64,000 nt of DNA from Pseudarcicella hirudinis (GTDB taxonomy: Bacteria; Bacteroidota; Bacteroidia; Cytophagales; Spirosomataceae), in contig NZ_FOXH01000009.1 in assembly GCF_900115665.1 (NCBI RefSeq), forward strand, positions 1 to 64,000, given 5' to 3'. Of the stretch, positions 58,764 through 64,000 are shown one piece after another. Made by a program: the position numbers and the translations under genes. A model generated the notes under the pieces. It did no database searches. It saw only the letters and a list, made by a program, of their open reading frames with translations, and had not been told where the DNA came from. Position 1 is the stretch's first letter; each line of letters begins with the position of its first letter.

Positions 58764-60932
58764 TTAATTCAACAGAATCTCGTCTACAAACAACCAACCC
58801 GGTTTATTTGGCTGATTGCCCCAGGATGGCTCCTTTTTGACACTCACCGCAACAAGTTTTAAATATTCCACATTACTTTTCGGGAAATTACAGACTGACA
58901 TAAAACTAAAAGCGCTCTGTCCTTTTACCGGAGCATTCGGTTTGATCGTTTTGAGCAATTTCAAATGATTTTTGTCTTTACCACCCCAAACCTGAACTTC
59001 GACAGGAGGATAAATTTCACTGCCTAAATTACTGAGAAAATGAAAAGATACAGTCTGCAGCTCTATTGGTTTTAAGAACTGCATCTTTACTTCCATATCT
59101 TTATTCTGAAATCCCAGCCATTTACCATCGTTGTGAACGATATTTCCTACATAACCATTAATCAGGGTTTTCACACCATCATCCCCGCTGTATTTTTCAA
59201 CCGCAGGCTCTTCTAAAGCTATACTGTCAGGTTTATACGAACTTTTGTAAAAATTATAGACAATAGAATCGCTGCCATACCAGCTTTTCTTATAGGCTTT
59301 TGCTTTGAATAAAGTTGTTTGATTTAAGACTAATTCTTTCCTGAAAACAGGAGACTTTACGCTGTCAGGATTTGAACCGTCAAGCGTATAGCGAATCTCA
59401 ACACCCGGAATCGGATGTTTGAGAACAAGGTGCATCGTATCTGAAAATACCATTGTTTTGTTAAGCACAATCGGAGTGTTCAGTTTCATAGGGCTCTTTC
59501 CGTCATCCTTATAACCTGCAATAAAGGCCATTTGAGAACCACTCTGTTTTTGTAATTGAGCGATATCCGTTACACTGAGACCGGTACTCCAGACAAAAAC
59601 TTCACGAAGGCTTTTAATAGCTTTCAGTGCCTGAATACTTTTCAGGCTGACTTTTGTTCCGGAAACTGATAAACTTTTCAGGAATTTCAGATTGGTAAGG
59701 TGAGACAATCCTTCTCCGTTAATATCTGTGAAATTAAGGTTGAGTGTTCTTAAATTCTCAAACTGAGCGATTGTTTTGAGGTCTGCATCTTTCACCGGCA
59801 TTTTGTTCAGATTCAGCTCTACAACTTGTTTTTTCAATTCCAGTAATTCCTCAAGCGCTTTGGAAGAATACTGGGTTTTGTTGTAAAAAGTAGCTTCCAA
59901 AGCAGGAGATTCCTGAGCTAATGGATAGATTACCCGATAGTTGTTACTGAGTTTTTCTATCGTTTTCTCATCAGCAGATGCAAAATCATAATGTTCTTCT
60001 TCCTTTTCAACAGGGACTAATATTTTAGCAGCTAATATTCTTAAAGTATCCTTTTCACTTAATTGCAGGACTTTCTTATTAAAAACAGCTCCTGATTTTA
60101 TCCACCAGTAGATCAGGTCGGTTTCAATCTTGCTAAGCTGAGGTTTTCCGGCCACAGGCATATGTTTTTTATCTTCTTCCGGTAAATGAATTCTTTGAAG
60201 AATCAGGCTTTCATTGGGTTTTCCTGCCAGAAATAACTTTCCGGTTTTTCCACCTTTCAGGATGTTTTCAGGGGTATCGAGTAAAAGTCCGCCTTTGGCT
60301 TTTTCCGGATTATGGCAACTTTGACATTTTTTCTCCAGAATAGGTTTGATAACATGTGCGAAAACTTCAGCTTTATCAATCGAAACCATTTCTTCTGCTT
60401 TATGCGACATCAGAGGGGCAAAGATAAAATCTTCTCCATGCGTAATATTGGCACCCAGATGTCCGGCAATCATCAGACAGACCGCTGTAATAAGGGCTGA
60501 AATTTTGGCAAGGGATTCTTTGTACCATTTTTCATTTCTGTACCAATACACAAACGAAGCAATGAAGACAATGCCGATTCCTGTCCATTTATGCCAGAAA
60601 ACTGTATCTCCGGTATATCCGCTTTCTTTTGAGAGCATCAGACCCATAATTACGGTTACTGAAGCAGATAGACTGCCCAGCAAAAGAAAATTTGAGGAAA
60701 AATTCCGGTAGTGTTCCTGAGAAATATTCTGAGGCCTGAACCTGAAAAATTCCATAAACATCGCTATAAGTAAAATAACGATCGGAAAATGGAGGAACAT
60801 CGGGTGCATTCTGCCAACGGCTTGCAGCCAGTTTGGTAAAACAACCTTTTCCTGAAAAAAAACTAAAAAGAGTATAAATATATTGGAAGCAAATAATATG
60901 TTTTCTGCAACACTCTTTACTTTGAATTTCAT
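58764..60932 (-). CDS. Membrane-anchored planctomycete-type cytochrome with LRR and chitobiase-like domains
   Basis: A 722-residue multidomain protein. The N-terminal about 170 residues are a four-to-five-span DUF2231-like membrane region (MHPMFLHFPIVILLIAMFME, FWHKWTGIGIVFIASFVYWY). A PSCyt1-type haem domain follows with CQSCHNPEKAKGGLLLD (about 203-219) and HMPVAGKPQLSKIETDLIYWW. Residues about 350-470 contain leucine-rich repeats (NLRTLNLNFTDI, FLKSLSVSGTKVS). Then a chitobiase/hexosaminidase C-terminal-like segment (EIRYTLDGSNPDS) and a discoidin-like C-terminal domain. It probably joins electron transfer to polysaccharide recognition. It is the last gene of the DUF1553-DUF1501-cytochrome series. 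Confidence 0.87.
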   Translation of the reverse strand: MKFKVKSVAENILFASNIFILFLVFFQEKVVLPNWLQAVGRMHPMFLHFPIVILLIAMFMEFFRFRPQNISQEHYRNFSSNFLLLGSLSASVTVIMGLMLSKESGYTGDTVFWHKWTGIGIVFIASFVYWYRNEKWYKESLAKISALITAVCLMIAGHLGANITHGEDFIFAPLMSHKAEEMVSIDKAEVFAHVIKPILEKKCQSCHNPEKAKGGLLLDTPENILKGGKTGKLFLAGKPNESLILQRIHLPEEDKKHMPVAGKPQLSKIETDLIYWWIKSGAVFNKKVLQLSEKDTLRILAAKILVPVEKEEEHYDFASADEKTIEKLSNNYRVIYPLAQESPALEATFYNKTQYSSKALEELLELKKQVVELNLNKMPVKDADLKTIAQFENLRTLNLNFTDINGEGLSHLTNLKFLKSLSVSGTKVSLKSIQALKAIKSLREVFVWSTGLSVTDIAQLQKQSGSQMAFIAGYKDDGKSPMKLNTPIVLNKTMVFSDTMHLVLKHPIPGVEIRYTLDGSNPDSVKSPVFRKELVLNQTTLFKAKAYKKSWYGSDSIVYNFYKSSYKPDSIALEEPAVEKYSGDDGVKTLINGYVGNIVHNDGKWLGFQNKDMEVKMQFLKPIELQTVSFHFLSNLGSEIYPPVEVQVWGGKDKNHLKLLKTIKPNAPVKGQSAFSFMSVCNFPKSNVEYLKLVAVSVKKEPSWGNQPNKPGWLFVDEILLN

Positions 60933-61001
60933 CTAATTATCTTCGGTGGTTTTGGAGAAAACCTTCAAACGAAGCATTCTCCGGTACTTTCCTGACATTT
61001 T

Positions 61002-62459
61002 TTAAGCAATAATTCCCGGAACAATTTTCCCTGCAAGGTCTGTAATACGATAACGCCTTCCCTGACTTTTGTAGGTTAGTTTTTCATGATTCAGTCCCAG
61101 TAAATGCAGACAGGTGGCATGAAAATCATGAACATGAACGGGATCCTGAACGATATTATAACCAAACTCATCTGTTTCGCCATGTACAATCCCTGATTTT
61201 ACACCGCCCCCGGCCATCCAGATACTGAAACAGCGGGGATGGTGATCACGGCCATAATTATCAGCCAGTAATTTACCCTGACTATAATTGGTACGGCCAA
61301 ACTCTCCTCCCCAGATTACGAGTGTTTCGTCGAGTAAACCTCTTTGTTTTAAATCGGTAATTAAAGCTGCCGAAGCCTGATCCACATCTTTTGCCTGTCC
61401 TGCCATTTCTTTTGGAAGGTTTCCATGCTGATCCCATCCCTGATGATATAATTGTACGAAACGGACACCGTTTTCTGATAATTTTCTGGCCAGAAGACAA
61501 TTGGCTGCATAAGTGCCGGGAACCAAGCAGTCCGGCCCGTATAATTTAATGACGTCATCCGGTTCTTTAGACACATCGGTAATATCAGGAACTGCTGTTT
61601 GCATACGGTAAGCCATTTCATACTGCTGAATTTTGGTATTGATCTCCGGATCACCAAATTGCTGGTACGACATGTCATTAAGTTCGGCCAGTTTATCCAA
61701 CATTTTACGGCGATTTACCTTGTCGATACCACTATGGTCATTCAGATATAAAACAGGATTGTCGCCGCTGCTGAATTGTACCCCCTGGTGAATGGAATCC
61801 AGGAAACCATTACTCCAGAGTTTGGAATATACACCTTGTCCATTGCCTTTTCCTCTGGAAAGTAGTACACAAAAAGCCGGAAGGTTTTTATTTTCACTAC
61901 CCAATCCATAACTCATCCATGAACCGAAACTCGGACGGTTTCCCTGTTGAGCTCCGGTTTGGAAGAAAGTCAGGGCTGGGTCATGGTTGATTGCCTCTGT
62001 AAACATGGATTTAACGATACAGATATCGTCAGCTATTTTGGCTGTATGGGGGAACAAATCACTAATCCATGCCCGTGATTTTCCATATTGTTTAAAATCA
62101 TAATAAGAACCGGCCAAAGGGAATTTAGCCTGATTGGCAGTCATCCCTGTCAGTCGCTGGCCCATGCGTATGGAAGCAGGTAATTCCTGCCCGAACATTT
62201 CTCTTAATTTGGGCTTGTAATCAAACATTTCCAGTTGAGAAGGTGCACCATTCTGGAACAAATAGATCACTCTTTTAGCTTTGGGTGCAAAATGCGGTAA
62301 ACCCGGCATAAAAGAAGCGGCCTCTGCATCGGCTCCTCCTGAAAACAGGTCAGGCATTAATAACGAACCTAAAGCAACACTGCCTAATCCCAAACTCATT
62401 CTGGATAAGAATTTCCTGCGATTGATATTAAGGCTGTTCTCAATAATTTCTTTTTCCAT
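61002..62459 (-). CDS. DUF1501 family secreted protein
   Basis: A 485-residue protein with a twin-arginine-like signal (NRRKFLSRMSLGLGSVALGS). DUF1501 proteins are sulfatase/phosphatase-fold relatives; visible signatures are KRVIYLFQNGAPSQLEMFDY, HDPALTFFQTGAQQGNRPSF, GSWMSYGLGSENKNLPAFC, VRFVQLYHQGWDQHGNLPKE and WGGEFGRTNYSQG, plus GRDHHPRCFSIWMAGGGVKS. These supply the metal-binding His and Asp residues. The gene follows the DUF1549/DUF1553 gene by 2 nt, the usual pairing in which both are exported, possibly for polysaccharide oxidation. Confidence 0.9.
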   Translation of the reverse strand: MEKEIIENSLNINRRKFLSRMSLGLGSVALGSLLMPDLFSGGADAEAASFMPGLPHFAPKAKRVIYLFQNGAPSQLEMFDYKPKLREMFGQELPASIRMGQRLTGMTANQAKFPLAGSYYDFKQYGKSRAWISDLFPHTAKIADDICIVKSMFTEAINHDPALTFFQTGAQQGNRPSFGSWMSYGLGSENKNLPAFCVLLSRGKGNGQGVYSKLWSNGFLDSIHQGVQFSSGDNPVLYLNDHSGIDKVNRRKMLDKLAELNDMSYQQFGDPEINTKIQQYEMAYRMQTAVPDITDVSKEPDDVIKLYGPDCLVPGTYAANCLLARKLSENGVRFVQLYHQGWDQHGNLPKEMAGQAKDVDQASAALITDLKQRGLLDETLVIWGGEFGRTNYSQGKLLADNYGRDHHPRCFSIWMAGGGVKSGIVHGETDEFGYNIVQDPVHVHDFHATCLHLLGLNHEKLTYKSQGRRYRITDLAGKIVPGIIA

Positions 62460-62461
62460 GA

Positions 62462-64000
62462 TTATGATTTGGTAATGGTTTCTTCTAAATTGTAAATAGT
62501 GGTAATAACCTGCATTAAGGCTGCGGCAGAGGTTTTATTGATGTTTGGCGACATCGGATATTCACCTACCGACAGCAATTTCGAAGCACTTTGCTGCTGT
62601 TTTGAATAAGTCTGAAGCTGATCTTTATAATAGTCTTTCAGAATGGATAATTCTTTGTCGCTGGCTTTCCGGCAAACAATTAACCTGAAGGCCTTGGCAA
62701 TTTTGTCATCATCCGAACCTGATTCGGTAATCAGTTTGGTTGCCAGTACCCTCGAAGCCTCAAGTACAGTCGGGTCATTCATCATCACCAGCGCCTGCAA
62801 CGGCGTATTGGTTTTTGATCTTTTTACCTCACATTGGTCTCTGTTGCTGGCATCAAAAAGAATCATTGACGGAGGAGGTAATGTTCTTTTGATAAAGGCA
62901 TAAAGTCCTCTGCGATAAAGGCTTTCTCCATGATCCTGCTTATAGCTTGCCAGTAATCCTCTTCCGGAAGTAGAGGCCTCCCAAAGTCCGTCCGGCTGAT
63001 AAGCTTTTACACTCGGACCTCCCACTTTTCTGACCAGCAGTCCACTACTGGAAAGAATCAGGTCTTTTACAAATTCAGCCTGGATTCTGAATCGTGGTGC
63101 TCTGCTGAGGTATATATTTTCAGGGTCAGCTTTTAACTTTTCCGGAGAAATGCTGCTGGATTGTCTGTAAGTAGCAGACATAACGATTTGTTTTACCAGG
63201 CGTTTCATATCCCAGCCATGATTCATAAAATCTACTGAAAGCCAGTCGAGCAATTGAGGATGGGTCGGTAATTCTCCCTGCATACCAAAATCGCTGGCGG
63301 TTTTTACGATTCCACGACCGAAAAACTCCTGCCACATCTGATTAACGAATACCCTCGAAGTCAGGGGGTTTCTTTTGTCAAATAACCATTTGGTAAGTCC
63401 CAGGCGGTTTTTAGGATAATTATTATCAAAACCTAAGATAGATTTTGGTGTTCCGGCAACTACGGAATCCCCATGCTGGTCATAAACCCCTCTGTTGAGA
63501 ATATAGGTTGTTCTCGGTTTTTCCTGATCTCCCATAACAGAGACGATTAATTTGCTGGTATCCTGTTTGTTAACGAATTTCAAAATGCTTTTTACATCGG
63601 CATTACTGATTTCCATTTTTGGATTTTTGGCAAAAGTTTCCGGACCACCTACGGTCGACTCAATTCCGACTTCTTTCACATTATTAAAGAAGGCATACAT
63701 CTGATAGTATTCTTTCTGTGAAAAAGGATCATATTTATGGTCATGGCAATGAGCGCACTCCAGCGTAGCACCGATAAAAGCCCTTCCGAAAGTGTTGATC
63801 CGGTCTGTTACATATTCTACGCGGTATTCTTCATCAATCACCCCGCCTTCTTCCGTAATTTTATGATTCCGGTTAAAGCCCGTTGCCAATATCTGCTCTT
63901 TGCTGGCATTTGGTAACAAGTCTCCGGCCAGTTGCCAGCTTACAAACTGGTTATAAGGCATATTGGTATTGAAGGCATGAATCACCCAGTCTCTCCAGGG
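62462..64000 (-). CDS. DUF1549/DUF1553 (PSD1) domain protein, 5' end outside the window
   Basis: Partial gene; the frame stays open to the right edge (reading PWRDWVIHAFNTN from base 64000), so the N-terminus with its usual PSCyt1 haem domain is missing. The visible 513 residues contain the DUF1549 end (NMPYNQFVSWQLAGDLLPN, ECAHCHDHKYDPFSQKEYYQ with a CxxCH haem site) and DUF1553 (KNRLGLTKWLFDKRNPLTSR, NQMWQEFFGRGIVKTASDFG, THPQLLDWLSVDF, DRDQCEVKRSKTNTPLQALV). It is the first visible gene of the minus-strand cytochrome cluster. Confidence 0.92.
   Translation of the reverse strand, partial: PWRDWVIHAFNTNMPYNQFVSWQLAGDLLPNASKEQILATGFNRNHKITEEGGVIDEEYRVEYVTDRINTFGRAFIGATLECAHCHDHKYDPFSQKEYYQMYAFFNNVKEVGIESTVGGPETFAKNPKMEISNADVKSILKFVNKQDTSKLIVSVMGDQEKPRTTYILNRGVYDQHGDSVVAGTPKSILGFDNNYPKNRLGLTKWLFDKRNPLTSRVFVNQMWQEFFGRGIVKTASDFGMQGELPTHPQLLDWLSVDFMNHGWDMKRLVKQIVMSATYRQSSSISPEKLKADPENIYLSRAPRFRIQAEFVKDLILSSSGLLVRKVGGPSVKAYQPDGLWEASTSGRGLLASYKQDHGESLYRRGLYAFIKRTLPPPSMILFDASNRDQCEVKRSKTNTPLQALVMMNDPTVLEASRVLATKLITESGSDDDKIAKAFRLIVCRKASDKELSILKDYYKDQLQTYSKQQQSASKLLSVGEYPMSPNINKTSAAALMQVITTIYNLEETITKS

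Noticed and set aside
1..64000. tRNA, rRNA or riboswitch genes
   Set aside because: No T-loop-like GTTCGAATC motifs, rRNA segments or recognisable riboswitch cores were seen on reading both strands; a covariance-model scan would be needed to be sure.

Overview
The window looks like a chromosomal segment of a low-GC member of the Bacteroidota, most likely of the order Cytophagales; I cannot fix the genus. The signs are Bacteroidota-type promoters (TTG, about 20 nt, TAnnTTTG), no obvious Shine-Dalgarno sequences, many SPII lipoproteins, a subtilase with a type IX secretion (T9SS) C-terminal domain, MbnP/MauG and planctomycete-type cytochrome (PSCyt/PSD) families, and the gene order parA-parB-DUF5683-dapB-lepB. 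No rRNA, tRNA or CRISPR array was seen.

Layout. 1-5.3 kb: a small basic exported protein, DoxX, a membrane protein with a TIGR01777 epimerase, and a DEAD-box RNA helicase with a long leader. 5.3-12 kb: DUF937-OmpA protein, bifunctional hisB, a 32-residue membrane protein, radC, rpsT, a zinc phospholipase C-like protein and rlmI. 11.8-16.5 kb: lepB, dapB, DUF5683, parB and parA on the minus strand. 16.8-27.1 kb: POT peptide transporter, a Lys/Glu/Ala-rich secreted protein, VIT/CCC1 metal transporter, gamma-glutamyltransferase, an unknown coiled-coil periplasmic protein, an arabinose/fucose isomerase homologue, a HopJ-family protein, and a cytosolic protein that resembles domain I of insecticidal Cry toxins. 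27.5-33.9 kb: a minus-strand metal/haem cluster (YceI, YHS-like, beta-barrel, two MauG-type dihaem peroxidases around an MbnP lipoprotein). 34-46 kb: phospholipase D-like protein, DUF3472 lipoprotein, a catalytically degenerate Nudix regulator (NrtR/AraR type) divergent from a carbohydrate block: GH3, esterase, PQQ dehydrogenase-PKD-cytochrome fusion and a TIM-barrel isomerase.

46-57.6 kb reads as accessory DNA: a translationally coupled adhesin-like/lipoprotein/T9SS subtilase operon, a LytTR regulator lacking its phosphoacceptor Asp, an FkbM-type methyltransferase, a repeat-rich patch with a transposase (RAYT) remnant and two REP-like elements, an orphan HicB-like antitoxin, a RadC paralogue, a small membrane protein, DinB, and an arsenic operon (arsR, DUF6428, arsC-type phosphatase, acr3) with two palindromic operators. 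57.9-64 kb: TfoX-like and VOC proteins, then a PSCyt1/DUF1501/DUF1553 cluster that runs off the right edge.

The most unusual items are the Cry domain-I-only protein, the MbnP gene flanked by two MauG paralogues, and the RAYT/REP-like patch with a tandem pair of covarying hairpins. All family calls come from reading motifs by eye; no database search was run.
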